Positions 53,522 to 63,713 of a stretch of DNA of 64,000 nt are shown piece by piece. The DNA is taken from contig NZ_CANMQD010000005.1 of assembly GCF_947499945.1 (NCBI RefSeq), positions 58,174 to 122,173 of the forward strand, given 5' to 3'. How positions within the stretch are numbered: the stretch's first letter is position 1; every line of letters begins with the position of its first letter. The position numbers and the translations under genes were made by a program. The notes beneath the pieces are model-generated. The model was not told where the DNA came from. It saw only the letters and a program-made list of their open reading frames with translations, and searched no databases. Source of the stretch: an uncultured Sulfitobacter sp. Lineage in GTDB: Bacteria; Pseudomonadota; Alphaproteobacteria; Rhodobacterales; Rhodobacteraceae.

Positions 53522-54738
53522 CCGATATTTTTCTGGGAATCGGTTTGTTAGTCGCGCTGGTCCTACTGCTGACCGTGCTGGTTGTGGCCGCGCGGTCTGT
53601 TCTGCTGCCGCAGCGACCCGCAACTCTCATGGTGAATGGGGGGACACAGATTGCGACCAAAACTGGTCAAAAGCTGCTTGGGGTGCTGAACGAGAATGGC
53701 ATTCTGATCCCATCCGCCTGTGCTGGTGCAGGGACCTGTGGATTGTGCCGTATCAAAGTGACGCAAGGAGGTCTTTCCGCGTTGCCGATCGAAGCCGCCC
53801 GTTTCACAAGATCGGAACTACGCGATGGTTTGCATCTTGCTTGTCAGGTCATGCTGAGGGGCGATATGACGGTAGAGGTGGACGCCGATTTATTGAGCGC
53901 TGAAACGTTTATGTGCAACGTCGCAAAAACGCGGCAACTTACTCCGCTGATCCGCGAAGTGACGCTACAAATGCCTGATGAAGTGCGGCCTGAAATCGTG
54001 GCGGGTTCATTTGTACAAGTGACGGCACCACCCTTTACAGCCCCTTATGACCAGTTTGACATCCCCAACGAATTTGCCCCGCAATGGGAGCCTTTGCGAC
54101 GCCTCATTGCGACCAGCGCCCAGGATGTGACCCGTGCCTATTCGATTTCGAACCGCCCCAAAGATACAGCGGCGGGGCGTTTGGTGCTAAACATCCGGCT
54201 GGCCTTGCCGCCGCCTGCAGTTGAAGAAGCACCGCCCGGCGTTGTTTCGTCATGGTTGTTCTCACTGAAAGCGGGAGATCAAGTGCCTGTCTCCGGTCCG
54301 TTCGGGACGTTTCGAGTCCAACCGACGCGCCGTGAAATGGTGCTGATCGGGGGCGGGGTCGGGATTGCACCGTTGCGGGCCATGATCCACGAACAGCTAG
54401 AATGTCTGGGAACATCGCGCAAGATGACCTTTTGGTATGGTGCGCGTAACCAGTCTGACCTGCCCTATGCTGATGACATGGATGCGCTGGCCGCACGGCA
54501 TGCGAACTTCAACTGGACGGTCGCGTTTTCTGATCCCAAACCGAATGACAGAGGGCTACGACAAACCGGAATGGTTCATACGGTCGCATTCTCGAATTAT
54601 CTGCGGGACCATCCCGCGCCGGAAACCTGCGAATACTATCTATGTGGTCCGCCACTGATGATCCGTGCGGTTTTGGCGATGCTGGATGATTTGGGCGTTG
54701 AGGCAGAAAGCATCTTCAACGATGATTTTGGAGTATAG
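53518..54738 (+). CDS. nqrF: Na+-translocating NADH:quinone reductase subunit F
   Basis: The 406-residue protein has an N-terminal membrane helix ([18 protein letters not shown]), a [2Fe-2S] domain ([16 protein letters not shown] and HLACQV) and an FAD/NAD module ([33 protein letters not shown]). It takes electrons from NADH in the cytoplasm. It overlaps the nqrE stop by four bases. Confidence 0.93.
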   Translation: MTDIFLGIGLLVALVLLLTVLVVAARSVLLPQRPATLMVNGGTQIATKTGQKLLGVLNENGILIPSACAGAGTCGLCRIKVTQGGLSALPIEAARFTRSELRDGLHLACQVMLRGDMTVEVDADLLSAETFMCNVAKTRQLTPLIREVTLQMPDEVRPEIVAGSFVQVTAPPFTAPYDQFDIPNEFAPQWEPLRRLIATSAQDVTRAYSISNRPKDTAAGRLVLNIRLALPPPAVEEAPPGVVSSWLFSLKAGDQVPVSGPFGTFRVQPTRREMVLIGGGVGIAPLRAMIHEQLECLGTSRKMTFWYGARNQSDLPYADDMDALAARHANFNWTVAFSDPKPNDRGLRQTGMVHTVAFSNYLRDHPAPETCEYYLCGPPLMIRAVLAMLDDLGVEAESIFNDDFGV

Positions 54739-54741
54739 TTG

Positions 54742-55704
54742 ATGACTTTTACCAGACGCACAGTGATACAAGGCCTTGCCGCCGCAGGCTTCGCCCCTTC
54801 GTGTTTGGCCGCAGGGGATGTAGATGTCACGGGTGGTCTTGCATTCGGGTCAAGCTGGCGGGTGACAGCGGGCAGCGGATTGGACAAGACGACAATCCCA
54901 ACCGAAGTCGCAGCTATCATTGACCAAGTTGACAAGACGATGTCACCGTATCTGGCGCAATCCGACCTGTCGCGTTTTAATACCGCCGCCGCCACTGACT
55001 GGCAGGAAATGCCACGCTCTTTGTGCGAGGTGGTGTATGCGGCGCTGGATGTTGCAAAACTCACGGATGGTGCATTTGACCCCACCGTTGGTCCGCTAGT
55101 ATCACGCTATGGGTTCGGGCCGATCGCAGGTGGTATGGGGCAGTTCCGCGATATTCATCTCCGCGCTGCGGCGCTAAAAAAGACAGTGCCAGACCTGACC
55201 TTGGATTTGTGTGGCATCGCCAAGGGCTATGCCCTGGACCGGATTACTAGCCGCTTGCAGACGCTTGGCCTTACCGATGCATTGATAGAGGTCGGCGGGG
55301 AAGTACGCGCAATTGGCCAGCATCCTAGTGGGCGAAGTTGGCAAGTCGCTGTTTCCGATCCAACAGCGGTGGATTTCGGCGTGCGCCGGATCGTTGCTCC
55401 AGGGGCTTTGGCGCTTGCGACTTCAGGCCATGTGGCAAATGGTATTTCGGGTCAGTATAGCACCAGCCACATCATTGATCCTTATGTGCGAACTCCGGCA
55501 AATACGAGCCTGGTTTCGGTTACAGTTTTGGCCCCAACTGCGATGCGCGCCGACGCGTTGGCCACCGCCCTGTGTGCGGTTGGGCCTGAGGTGGGGACAC
55601 AGCTGGCACAGCGTCTGAATATATCGGCATTATTTATCACCGACGGAACAGCCGCAGCTGTCGAAGTGCTGACAGGCGATTTTGCACACCATCTTTTGAT
55701 TTGA
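54742..55704 (+). CDS. apbE: FAD:protein FMN transferase ApbE
   Basis: The 320-residue protein has a Tat-like signal (TRRTVIQGLAAAGFAPSCLA) and the ApbE motifs DGAFDPTVGPLVSRYGFG, LDLCGIAKGYALDRI and EVGGEVRAIGQ. It links FMN to threonines of periplasmic flavoproteins, here surely NqrC. ATG 54742 follows the nqrF stop by three bases; a TTG one codon earlier is also possible. Confidence 0.9.
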   Translation: MTFTRRTVIQGLAAAGFAPSCLAAGDVDVTGGLAFGSSWRVTAGSGLDKTTIPTEVAAIIDQVDKTMSPYLAQSDLSRFNTAAATDWQEMPRSLCEVVYAALDVAKLTDGAFDPTVGPLVSRYGFGPIAGGMGQFRDIHLRAAALKKTVPDLTLDLCGIAKGYALDRITSRLQTLGLTDALIEVGGEVRAIGQHPSGRSWQVAVSDPTAVDFGVRRIVAPGALALATSGHVANGISGQYSTSHIIDPYVRTPANTSLVSVTVLAPTAMRADALATALCAVGPEVGTQLAQRLNISALFITDGTAAAVEVLTGDFAHHLLI

Positions 55705-55715
55705 GGTAATCACCC

Positions 55716-55886
55716 ATGGCAACCATCATTCTGGCCACTGCGATCTTCCTCCTTGCCATGCTGGGGCTTGGCTTGGGCGTGCTGGCAGGGCGATCTCCGA
55801 TCAAGGGGTCGTGCGGCGGGATTTCTTGTATAAAAGGCATTGATTGCGGTGTCTGCGCCAAAAACCGCAGAAAGAGTGACCAATGA
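55716..55886 (+). CDS. nqrM: NqrM, Nqr iron-centre maturation protein
   Basis: A 56-residue protein with one N-terminal helix (ILATAIFLLAMLGLGLGVLA) followed by a four-Cys pattern: SCGGISC and DCGVC. This is the NqrM (DUF539) family, which delivers iron to the NqrD/NqrE centre. It starts 11 bases after apbE and its stop overlaps the CBS gene by four bases. All four cysteines are present. Confidence 0.88.
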   Translation: MATIILATAIFLLAMLGLGLGVLAGRSPIKGSCGGISCIKGIDCGVCAKNRRKSDQ

Positions 55887-56281
55887 CAGCAATTGCTTTG
55901 GTATCAGATTATATGACCCGTGACCTTATCACACTATCACCCGAGACCGAGATCAATCACGCGATGAATTTGTTGTTGAACAACCGAATTTCCGGTGCGC
56001 CAGTTCTGGATGCAAGCGGGCAGTTAGTTGGCGTATTGTCCAAGAAAGACTGCCTGAAAGCGGCGCTTGAGGCCAGCTATTACCGGGACTGGGGGCGTAC
56101 CGTAGCCAGCTATATGACAACGCAGGTTGAAACGGTCGAGGCGGGAATGGATATTCTGGCAGTCACCGAGGCCTTTCTAAAAAGCCACTATCGGCGGTTT
56201 CCAGTTTTTGAGAACGGTCAGCTTGTAGGACAGATTAGCCGCGCAGACGTCTTGCGCGCAATGAATGATAACTGGTCCTAA
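55883..56281 (+). CDS. CBS-domain-pair protein
   Basis: The 132-residue protein consists of two CBS motifs: DYMTRDLITLSPETEINHAM...GVLSKKD and YMTTQVETVEAGMDILAV...GQISRADVLRAM. CBS pairs bind adenine nucleotides and act as energy sensors. It is the last gene of the nqr operon (ATGA overlap with nqrM), so it may adjust the complex or report energy state. It converges on the ACP gene after 10 bases. Confidence 0.87.
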   Translation: MTAIALVSDYMTRDLITLSPETEINHAMNLLLNNRISGAPVLDASGQLVGVLSKKDCLKAALEASYYRDWGRTVASYMTTQVETVEAGMDILAVTEAFLKSHYRRFPVFENGQLVGQISRADVLRAMNDNWS

Positions 56282-56291
56282 AGGCATACGC

Positions 56292-56537
56292 TTATTTGGC
56301 ATGAACCTTGAGATAGGCCAGCATCTCGTCAAAACTGCGCATCTGATCGTAGTCGGCCTCAGGGATCGGGCAGGCAAATTCATCCGCCAGCGCCGTAATC
56401 AGTTTCAAAAAATCCATTGAGTCGATATCAAATTCATCGCGCAGGTCGGCTGCGGTATCTATCGTATCAATCTCGATTTCGGGGGCGATGCGGCCCAACT
56501 GTATTATCAGGGCGTCGCGCAGGTCAGGTTGGGTCAT
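56292..56537 (-). CDS. Acyl carrier protein
   Basis: The 81-residue acidic protein has the phosphopantetheine site DSMDFL (Ser40) in the normal context DLRDEFDIDSMDFLKLI. It is not next to fatty-acid synthesis genes but overlaps the E2 gene by four bases, as the last gene of the SDR/acs/E1/E2 operon. A specialised carrier, perhaps for the acyl product of the E2 or acyl-CoA synthetase, is inferred. Confidence 0.85.
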   Translation of the reverse strand: MTQPDLRDALIIQLGRIAPEIEIDTIDTAADLRDEFDIDSMDFLKLITALADEFACPIPEADYDQMRSFDEMLAYLKVHAK

Positions 56538-57685
56538 AACGTCTCCGGTTTTTGCAGATTGCGGATTATGGATAACAGAAAACCGGCACCACGGTGACCA
56601 TCGCTAACCCTGTGATCAGCGGCAAGTGTGACGGTCGCAGCGCGGCGCGCAACAATTTGTCCCTCGCGGACCAAAGGCTGCCAATCTGGCGTCCCAATTC
56701 CGATGATCGCGACCTGTGGGGGAAAGATGACACCCGTGATCCCCGTCACGCCACGATCTCCCAAACTGGTCAGAGTGATCGTAGGATCAGACATTTCGCG
56801 GGCACGAAACCGCCCCTGACGGACGCGTTCTACAAGGTCGCGCAGCCGGCCCATTAGGTCATCCAGACTGCCAGTATCCGCGTCATGCAAGGCAGGGGCA
56901 ACCAGCCCGCCACCGCGCAGGTTGATTGCCATGCCGATATGAGGTTTCGGATTGGGCAAAAATTGGTCGTTCTCGAAGAGCCCGTTGAATTCCGGGAATT
57001 TTTCGATGGCGCGTGCAATGGCGCGGATGAAGAGCGCGCCAACCAGCAATCGCTTCTCGGGTGGCAAATCGGCATTATGATCGGCTACGAAAGCTTCTGC
57101 AGCCGTCAGATCGATGATGTTGGACAGATAATAATGGGGAATTTCACGTTTGGAACGGGACATTGCCGCCGCAATTGCCTGACGCATACCAGATAACGGC
57201 GTCGTATCGGGTGCTTGTTGAACCTGCGGCAGATCATCCAATGTAATGATTTCCTCATGACCAAGTGTTGCCAGGTCAAAGCCAGTTTGGACCGCGCGGC
57301 GACGGGCAGCGGGGGTAACACGTTGGCGGACCTTATTTGGAAAATTCGATGCCAGCGATGGCGTGGCGTGCGAGATTCTCGGTTGAACACGCTGGTGGTC
57401 AGACACTAACCGCTGAGGCATATCCGGCTCTTCTTGCAGGTTGGACGCATCGTCAGAGCGTAATTCTGCAATGGGCGTTCCAACGGGTACTCTTGTGCCA
57501 AGCGGCACTAACCATTTTTCCAGAAAGCCGTTCTCAAACACTTCGACCTCGATAACCCCTTTTTGGGTTTCTACCGCTGCAATAATATCCCCCCGATGCA
57601 CAGGTTTACCAACTGCGATCAGTTGCTCTACCAAAATTGCATCTTCCATATCTGCGCCAAGCGACGGCATCACAAACTGTGTCAT
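56534..57685 (-). CDS. 2-oxo-acid dehydrogenase E2 (dihydrolipoamide acyltransferase)
   Basis: The 383-residue protein has one lipoyl domain with the lipoylated Lys42 in [16 protein letters not shown], a short peripheral-subunit-binding region ([17 protein letters not shown]) and a catalytic domain ending with [15 protein letters not shown] (the DHRxxDG site). It transfers an acyl group from lipoyl to CoA, and possibly to the ACP encoded next. Start 57685 overlaps the E1 stop; an in-frame longer start at 57793 lies inside the E1 gene. No E3 gene is in the operon. Confidence 0.87.
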   Translation of the reverse strand: MTQFVMPSLGADMEDAILVEQLIAVGKPVHRGDIIAAVETQKGVIEVEVFENGFLEKWLVPLGTRVPVGTPIAELRSDDASNLQEEPDMPQRLVSDHQRVQPRISHATPSLASNFPNKVRQRVTPAARRRAVQTGFDLATLGHEEIITLDDLPQVQQAPDTTPLSGMRQAIAAAMSRSKREIPHYYLSNIIDLTAAEAFVADHNADLPPEKRLLVGALFIRAIARAIEKFPEFNGLFENDQFLPNPKPHIGMAINLRGGGLVAPALHDADTGSLDDLMGRLRDLVERVRQGRFRAREMSDPTITLTSLGDRGVTGITGVIFPPQVAIIGIGTPDWQPLVREGQIVARRAATVTLAADHRVSDGHRGAGFLLSIIRNLQKPETL

Positions 57686-59685
57686 GGTATTTTTTTCATC
57701 AGTTGTTTGACGGCGTGCACGATTGTAGAAGTCTGTGGCAGTGCGGCTTCTTCCAGATGGCGGGCATATGGAATGGGCACCTCGGCGCTGCACACTCGAC
57801 CCGGCGGCGCATCCAGATCAAAGAAAGATTCTTCAGCCAGACGCATGCCGATCTCTGCGGACAAACTCCCACTGCGCCAGCCTTCGTCCACAACCAGCAC
57901 CCGATGGGTGCGGGCGACCGAAGCGCGGATCGTATCAGTATCAAGCGGTCGCAAACTGCGCAGATCAATAACCTCGGCCGATATTCCATCGGCCGCCAAT
58001 GCGTCTGCAGCATCAAGGGTTTTAAAAAGAGATCCGCCATAGGTCACCAGCGTGATGTCTTCGCCTGTGCGCCGCACAACGGCGCGATCAATATCAACCG
58101 CGTCTGCGTTTTCAGCAAGTTCGCCTGCCATATTATACAGCATCACGTTCTCGAATATCAGCACCGGATCAGGGTCCTCCAGCGCTGTCCAAAGCATGCC
58201 CCGCGCATCTTCCAAAGTAGCGGGAGCCAGCACACGCAGACCGGGGATATGCGCATACCACCCTTCCAGACTGTGAGAGTGTTGCGCGGCAAGCTGTTTG
58301 CCCGCACCCGTTGCCATACGGATCACCACCGGAACGCCAAATTGATTGTTGGACATGTGGCGCAAGGTGGCTGCTGTATTCATTATTTGATCCAGTGCCA
58401 GGAGCGAAAAATTGACGGTCATCACCTCCACAATCGGACGCATACCGGCAATTGCGGCCCCAATGCCGGCACCTGTGAACCCGGATTCAGATAATGGCGT
58501 GTCCCTGATACGATCTGTGCCGAACTGATCAAGCAACCCCTTACTGACGGCATAACAACCGCCATAATGTCCGACATCTTCGCCCATCAGAAATACGCGG
58601 TTATCGCGGTTCATGGCATCGGTGATTGCCGACTTAACAGCTTCACGGTATGTGGTCTGGATCATCTTGCCAGGATTTGTAATTTCAGGAGGGTCAGGGC
58701 GTTTGGAGGCCATGACAAAACGCTCAAGTGTCTCAATCGGCTCGTCGGTTCCAGCTTCGGCGAAAGCGACAGCTTCAGTGATTTCGGCAGTTACTTCTGA
58801 TTTGATATTGGCCAGATCGGCATCATGCAGAAAGCCATTGGTTTTCGCCCAATTTTGAAACCGTGTAATTGGATCTCTTTCCCTCCATTTTGCCACCTCG
58901 GCCTTATCGCGATAAAGCTGAGCATCAAACATCGAATGGGCACGGAACCTATATGTGCGGCATTCGAGGAAATAGGGTTCTTTGGTTTTTGCGATGGTTT
59001 GCAATGCGCGGCGGGCTGCCGCTTCGACCGCAACAACATCCATACCGTCAACGACTTCGGATGTGATAGCATAGCTGCGTGCCTTGGCGGCAATGTCGGT
59101 TTCAGCCTCGGAAATATCCAACGCAGTGCCCATAGCATACCCGTTGTTTTCGCAGATAAAAAGAACTGGCAGGTCCCATAGCGACGCGAGATTGAGACTT
59201 TCGTGAAACTCGCCTTCGGCCACAGCCCCTTCGCCAAAGAAACAGGCGGTGACGGCGTCTGTGCCCTGCATTCTGTCGGCCAAGGCAAGGCCCACAGCCA
59301 TAGGCAAACCGCCCCCGACAATCGCGTTGCCGCCATAGAAATTATGGTCCTTGCTGAACAGATGCATCGATCCGCCGCGCCCGCCTGCACAACCTTCGGC
59401 TTTGCCATACATCTCGGCCAGCAAGGCACCCATTGGAACACCGCGCGCCAATGCGTGCCCATGCTCACGGTAGGTCGCAACAAGACGGTCTTGTTGTTCC
59501 AGCAGCGGGATGATCCCGGAGGCGACCGCCTCTTCACCGTCGTATAAATGTAAGAACCCGCGAATTTTTTCCTGTGTATAGACCTCGGCGCATTTTTCCT
59601 CGAAAAGCCTGATCCGCAGCATGGTCTTTAACAGCTCCCGTATATGAGGCGCATCAAGGCGGGGTTTAGTCCGATCTACGGTCAT
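57682..59685 (-). CDS. Fused alpha-beta E1 of a 2-oxo-acid (pyruvate/acetoin) dehydrogenase
   Basis: This 667-residue protein joins both E1 halves. Residues about 1-330 are E1-alpha with [26 protein letters not shown] and the TPP motif [15 protein letters not shown] to ENN at 151-181. From about 343 the E1-beta part ([45 protein letters not shown]) follows. It decarboxylates a 2-oxo acid such as pyruvate, or acetoin, and passes the acyl group to the E2. It overlaps the acyl-CoA synthetase stop upstream. The substrate remains unproven. Confidence 0.9.
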   Translation of the reverse strand: MTVDRTKPRLDAPHIRELLKTMLRIRLFEEKCAEVYTQEKIRGFLHLYDGEEAVASGIIPLLEQQDRLVATYREHGHALARGVPMGALLAEMYGKAEGCAGGRGGSMHLFSKDHNFYGGNAIVGGGLPMAVGLALADRMQGTDAVTACFFGEGAVAEGEFHESLNLASLWDLPVLFICENNGYAMGTALDISEAETDIAAKARSYAITSEVVDGMDVVAVEAAARRALQTIAKTKEPYFLECRTYRFRAHSMFDAQLYRDKAEVAKWRERDPITRFQNWAKTNGFLHDADLANIKSEVTAEITEAVAFAEAGTDEPIETLERFVMASKRPDPPEITNPGKMIQTTYREAVKSAITDAMNRDNRVFLMGEDVGHYGGCYAVSKGLLDQFGTDRIRDTPLSESGFTGAGIGAAIAGMRPIVEVMTVNFSLLALDQIMNTAATLRHMSNNQFGVPVVIRMATGAGKQLAAQHSHSLEGWYAHIPGLRVLAPATLEDARGMLWTALEDPDPVLIFENVMLYNMAGELAENADAVDIDRAVVRRTGEDITLVTYGGSLFKTLDAADALAADGISAEVIDLRSLRPLDTDTIRASVARTHRVLVVDEGWRSGSLSAEIGMRLAEESFFDLDAPPGRVCSAEVPIPYARHLEEAALPQTSTIVHAVKQLMKKIP

Positions 59686-61442
59686 GTTTCATCGCTTTCC
59701 AAAGTTGAAATATCGCCCGCCGGCAGGCCCAGTTCACGGGCTTTCAACAGACGGCGCATGATTTTACCGCTGCGTGTTTTGGGCAGGTTCTGACGAAACG
59801 CGATAATTTTTGGTGCCACTGCGGGGCCAAGACGTTTTCGCGCATGTCCCAGCAGATCAAGGCGCAAATCCTCGCTGGCAATATGGCCGGGTTTCAGCGC
59901 AACATATGCTTTGACGAGTTCGCCTGCAGTTTCATCGGGTAGGCCGATCACTGCAACCTCGGCTACAGCGTCATGTTCCATCAATGCGCTCTCAACCTCA
60001 AACGGGCCGATCAGATGACCCGCACTTTTTATCAGGTCATCAGCACGTCCGACAAACCAGAAATACCCGTCAGCGTCACGCATCGCCAGATCGCCACTGA
60101 GGTACCAGCCGCCTTTGAAACATTTGTCGTACCGCGCCTGTTCGTTCAGGTATCCGCGCATCATCGACGGCCAGCCGGGGCGCAGCGCCAGTTCGCCGAT
60201 AGTCATAGGTGTCGTAAGCTCGGTGACGGCATCACCTTCGACTTCGACAATTCCCGCCGTAATCCCCGGCAGCGGTTTGCCCATCGACCCCGGTTTCACA
60301 TCCACAGCTGCATAGTTTGCAATCATGATTCCGCCAGTCTCGGTTTGCCACCAGTTGTCGTGGAACGGTTTCCCAAAGGCGTTTTGCCCCCAAATCACCG
60401 CCTCAGGATTCAGCGGTTCACCCACACTTGCCATGAACCGCAGAGCTGGAAAATGATACGGTTCCATGACTTTGGTTCCCGCCTTCATCAGCATTCGGAT
60501 CGCAGTTGGAGCGGTGTACCAGACGTTGACGCCTTCAGATGAAAGGATATCATACCAGCGGGCAGCATCGAATTCTGCCTCATCTACAATCATTGTGCAG
60601 CGATTAGTGAAAGGGGCGATGATGCCATAGGATGTGCCCGTCACCCAGCCGGGATCGGCAGTACACCAATAGATATCACCAGCCCGCAAATCCAACGCGA
60701 TGCGCCCTGTTTCTGTATGGGCGACTACCGCTTGATGCACATGCACCACGCCTTTTGGTTTGCCCGTGGTGCCTGAGGTGAAGTGCAAAAGCGCTGTTTC
60801 TTCGGGATCGGTTTTTGCCATCTTAAACTGATCAGAGGCGACATTCATCAGCGGTTGCAGAGCCAAAGTATCAGGGGCATCGCCATCGATTGTAAACACT
60901 GTTTTCAGCGCAGGCAGTGCTGGGCGGATACCGGCCACCTTACGACTGTAAAGACGGGTGGACGTGACCAACGCATTAGCGGTCCCGATCTCCATCCGCG
61001 CCTTGATAGGCTCTGGTCCGAAGGCAGAAAACAGGGGGCAGAAGACGCAACCTGCTTTCAGGCTACCGAGCGCCGCGATATATAATTCCGGCACCCGACC
61101 CAACAGCGCATAAACTCGGTCGCCTTTGGTCAGGCCATTAGACCGCAGAACATTGGCAAAACGATTTGTCAGTCGGGACAATTCGCCATAAGTGAAATCG
61201 GTCCGCTCACCAGATTTAGCGATCCAGCGCAGAGCAATCTGTTCCGCGTGCCCAGCGATAACATGCCGATCAATCGCCTCATGCGCGATGTTCAAATGGC
61301 CCCCCGGTAAGCCCGCCAGCAATGTCTCCGCTTCCTGCCATGAAAAACTGTCATAGCTTTGCTGGTAGTCCCGCATATTGGAAGCGTCGCGCACTTCAGC
61401 GGTTTTGCGGATGACTTCCTTTGATCCGAAGGCTTTACTCAT
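59682..61442 (-). CDS. Acetyl-CoA synthetase-type AMP-forming ligase
   Basis: The 586-residue enzyme has the adenylation signature [19 protein letters not shown], the [14 protein letters not shown] and [14 protein letters not shown] motifs of acetyl-CoA synthetases, [23 protein letters not shown] and the acetylatable Lys in [10 protein letters not shown]. It activates acetate or a related acid with ATP and CoA. It is shorter than the 650-residue Acs. It overlaps both neighbours by four bases. Confidence 0.88.
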   Translation of the reverse strand: MSKAFGSKEVIRKTAEVRDASNMRDYQQSYDSFSWQEAETLLAGLPGGHLNIAHEAIDRHVIAGHAEQIALRWIAKSGERTDFTYGELSRLTNRFANVLRSNGLTKGDRVYALLGRVPELYIAALGSLKAGCVFCPLFSAFGPEPIKARMEIGTANALVTSTRLYSRKVAGIRPALPALKTVFTIDGDAPDTLALQPLMNVASDQFKMAKTDPEETALLHFTSGTTGKPKGVVHVHQAVVAHTETGRIALDLRAGDIYWCTADPGWVTGTSYGIIAPFTNRCTMIVDEAEFDAARWYDILSSEGVNVWYTAPTAIRMLMKAGTKVMEPYHFPALRFMASVGEPLNPEAVIWGQNAFGKPFHDNWWQTETGGIMIANYAAVDVKPGSMGKPLPGITAGIVEVEGDAVTELTTPMTIGELALRPGWPSMMRGYLNEQARYDKCFKGGWYLSGDLAMRDADGYFWFVGRADDLIKSAGHLIGPFEVESALMEHDAVAEVAVIGLPDETAGELVKAYVALKPGHIASEDLRLDLLGHARKRLGPAVAPKIIAFRQNLPKTRSGKIMRRLLKARELGLPAGDISTLESDET

Positions 61443-62209
61443 TGCGCGACAAATCCGCCATCTACCGGAATAACGGCTCCTGTGACGAATGATGCGCGCG
61501 CAGAGCAGAGCCAGACGATCAGCTCCGCCACCTCTTGCGGAGTGCCGATCCTGCCAATCGGGTGCAGTGGGTCCATCATTTCCGCGGAAGACTGCGCACC
61601 TCCAGTAGCTTGATCCGCCAGTGAATCCAACATGCGGGTGTCTATGCCACCGGGGCAGACCGCATTCACCCGAATGCCTGATTTACCATATTCAAGGGCG
61701 GCGTTCTTGGTCAGGCCAGCAACGCCATGTTTTGAGGCGACATAGGGCGAAAGCCCCGCAAACCCGATCAGGCCAGCCACGGACGAGAGGTTCACAATGG
61801 TCCCACCACCGGACTTCAGCATCGCTGCAATCTCGGCCTTCATACATAGGAAAGTGCCCTTTAGATTTACGGAAATAATGGCATCAAAATTATCGTCAGT
61901 TTGATCGGCAAAGGGCGCGATCTTGCCCTCGATGCCGGCGTTGTTCACAGCACAGTCGATTTTTCCATAAGTGGCTACGGCCTGATCAAAAAGGGCTGCG
62001 ACATCATCAGGCTTTGACACATCCGCAGGTACCAGCACTGCGGTGCCGCCCACCTTTTCAATCATTGTAACCGTTTCAGCACCATGGTTGCTGTTGATAT
62101 CCGAAACAACAACCTGCGCCCCTTCTGCTGCGAAACACAGCGCTGTTGCACGGCCAATGCCAGCCCCGGCGCCTGTGATCACAACTGTTAGTCCATCAAC
62201 GAGTCCCAT
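61439..62209 (-). CDS. Short-chain dehydrogenase/reductase leading the E1/E2/ACP operon
   Basis: The 256-residue SDR has [17 protein letters not shown] and [20 protein letters not shown], the normal nucleotide and Ser-Tyr-Lys motifs. It resembles acetoin/butanediol or 3-hydroxyacyl dehydrogenases; the substrate is not certain. ATG 62209 has a strong GGAGGGAGG eight bases upstream; a longer in-frame start at 62374 would run through the promoter and FNR-type palindrome. It is the first gene of five in the leftward operon. Confidence 0.86.
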   Translation of the reverse strand: MGLVDGLTVVITGAGAGIGRATALCFAAEGAQVVVSDINSNHGAETVTMIEKVGGTAVLVPADVSKPDDVAALFDQAVATYGKIDCAVNNAGIEGKIAPFADQTDDNFDAIISVNLKGTFLCMKAEIAAMLKSGGGTIVNLSSVAGLIGFAGLSPYVASKHGVAGLTKNAALEYGKSGIRVNAVCPGGIDTRMLDSLADQATGGAQSSAEMMDPLHPIGRIGTPQEVAELIVWLCSARASFVTGAVIPVDGGFVAQ

Positions 62210-62279
62210 TATAGCCTCCCTCCATTTGCTGAATTTAGTGTCTAATGGGATCATGATGCCGCATCCGACCACTCGTTGA

Positions 62280-62293
62280 TTGACTGATGTCAA
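62280..62293. promoter_or_regulatory. Palindromic FNR/Crp-type box (TTGACTGATGTCAA)
   Basis: TTGAC-TGAT-GTCAA, extended by A and T to a 16-bp inverted repeat. It is centred about 77 bases before the SDR start and 72 before the divergent CxxC-protein start, suggesting control of both sides by an FNR-superfamily regulator. Confidence 0.65.
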
Positions 62294-62358
62294 TTGATCG
62301 ACCTGAGGTGGGAATAGCCTACTCATGTCCGAAACCAGATCCTGAAAAGGAGACAGAA

Positions 62359-62865
62359 ATGCAGGTAAATTCATTTCCTAGATATGATGTGACCGAAAAT
62401 ACTACAGGGTGCTGTCCGCGGTTTAATCCCGAAGGCTGGGACAACCAGCACCTCCATTTCAAGAACAAGAAATTCGTCCGCGCTACAACGCGCAGCGCGA
62501 TGCATGTACCTTGGAATATGGGCAGGGTTTTCACCCGTGTGCAGGCACATATCGAAGAGGCGGGTGCCGCAGACCCTACCACCGAGATCGTGCTCAGCCA
62601 CGACATCTCACCCTGGCAAAGCGAACACTTCTTTGCGGTATCCAAGGACGTTCCGGACGAAGAAATGACGGAGCTGTCAGGTGATTATTTTACCCGTGTA
62701 TTCGAGGGGCCGTACCGCAAGGTAAAGGATTTCGACCATGACATGCAGGTCGCTGCGCGTGCTGCAGGAACAACTCCAAAGGATATTTTCTTTTTCTATA
62801 CTACCTGCCCAAAATGCGCCAAAGCCTATGGTGAAAATTATATCATTGGAGTTGCGCAAGTGTGA
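62359..62865 (+). CDS. CxxC protein with possible GyrI-like domain
   Basis: The 168-residue protein begins with a conserved-looking ENTTGCCPRFNPEGW with a Cys pair and ends with YTTCPKCAKAYGENY, a CPKC redox or metal motif. The middle (LSGDYFTRVFEGPYRKVKDFDHDM) recalls the small-molecule-binding GyrI-like fold. Relatives are sometimes labelled hydrolase without support. AAGGAG lies six bases upstream of the ATG. It is divergent from the SDR operon and shares its palindromic FNR-type box. The true function is unknown. Confidence 0.72.
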   Translation: MQVNSFPRYDVTENTTGCCPRFNPEGWDNQHLHFKNKKFVRATTRSAMHVPWNMGRVFTRVQAHIEEAGAADPTTEIVLSHDISPWQSEHFFAVSKDVPDEEMTELSGDYFTRVFEGPYRKVKDFDHDMQVAARAAGTTPKDIFFFYTTCPKCAKAYGENYIIGVAQV

Positions 62866-63034
62866 TAGGTCCCACCATATCTCAATCCGCAAGCGCTGCA
62901 ATTTTACATGTCGCTTAATCTTGGGAAGTCGATCTGCCCTTGAGGCTGATCGATGAATTTGAAGCAGATCACAACCCAAGCATGAATTCTTCCAAAGCAT
63001 ATGATGTTAAGCGCATTTTTGCTCCAGCCTCACA

Positions 63035-63048
63035 TTGATAGAGATCAA
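63035..63048. promoter_or_regulatory. Perfect FNR box (TTGATAGAGATCAA)
   Basis: Exact TTGAT-N4-ATCAA, centred 65 bases upstream of the cytochrome c lipoprotein ATG (predicted start point about 63083). Confidence 0.75.
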
Positions 63049-63105
63049 GTAGTCTGTCCGCTAACACAATACGGTTCTTCATAAATGTTATCAGGGAGCT
63101 ACCTT

Positions 63106-63519
63106 ATGAAGCGCGTGATTTTGATCCTATTCTTGGCAGTAATGGGCTGTTCCCCGGATAGCCCATCATCGGGACGCACCGTCTTTGTCAATTCTTGTGC
63201 ATCTTGCCATGGTGTTAGCGGCCTTGGCGATGGACCTCGCGCTAATGGTCTTAAAGTGCAGCCAGCTGATCTGACAAAAATTGCAGCGCGACGCAACGGC
63301 CTTTGGCCTATGGTGGAGGTAATGTCGATCATCAACGGGTATCACCGCCGGACACTGCAACGGGAAGAAATGCCAATTTTCGGCGATCTGGCAGAAGGCA
63401 AGCTGGTTCTTTTCGATGCAGGAGATGGCAGGTTAACACCGACACCAGTTAAGCTGATTGCAGTGGCACGCTATCTTGAATCGATCCAGAATCCAAAGGC
63501 GATTGGTACATTTCCCTGA
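63106..63519 (+). CDS. Small cytochrome c lipoprotein
   Basis: The 137-residue precursor has a lipoprotein signal (ILILFLAVMGC, lipobox Cys15) and one haem site CASCH followed by GVSGLGDGPRA; MPIFGDL holds the likely axial Met. It would be a membrane-anchored periplasmic electron carrier. GGGAG precedes the ATG by eight bases, and a perfect FNR box precedes that. It is transcribed alone. Confidence 0.85.
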   Translation: MKRVILILFLAVMGCSPDSPSSGRTVFVNSCASCHGVSGLGDGPRANGLKVQPADLTKIAARRNGLWPMVEVMSIINGYHRRTLQREEMPIFGDLAEGKLVLFDAGDGRLTPTPVKLIAVARYLESIQNPKAIGTFP

Positions 63520-63713
63520 TTATGACTAAAATTTCCGTTTGCTGGACAGGCCGCATTATCTGCTTGAACAAAAAGATGGAAATGGCGCTTCCCGACAACA
63601 TAATCATCGAAGACCTTTAGCGCGGTATCTCCATTGATCCGCGCAGAAGGCTCATTTGTTTTGGCAAGCAGACAGACTTGGATCGGCGTCGCAGGTCTTG
63701 TCCTAATCTGCAC

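Noticed and set aside
63471..63713. 80-residue minus-strand frame after the efflux adaptor
   Set aside because: Starts with GTG without a ribosome site, overlaps the cytochrome gene and does not look like a pump protein.
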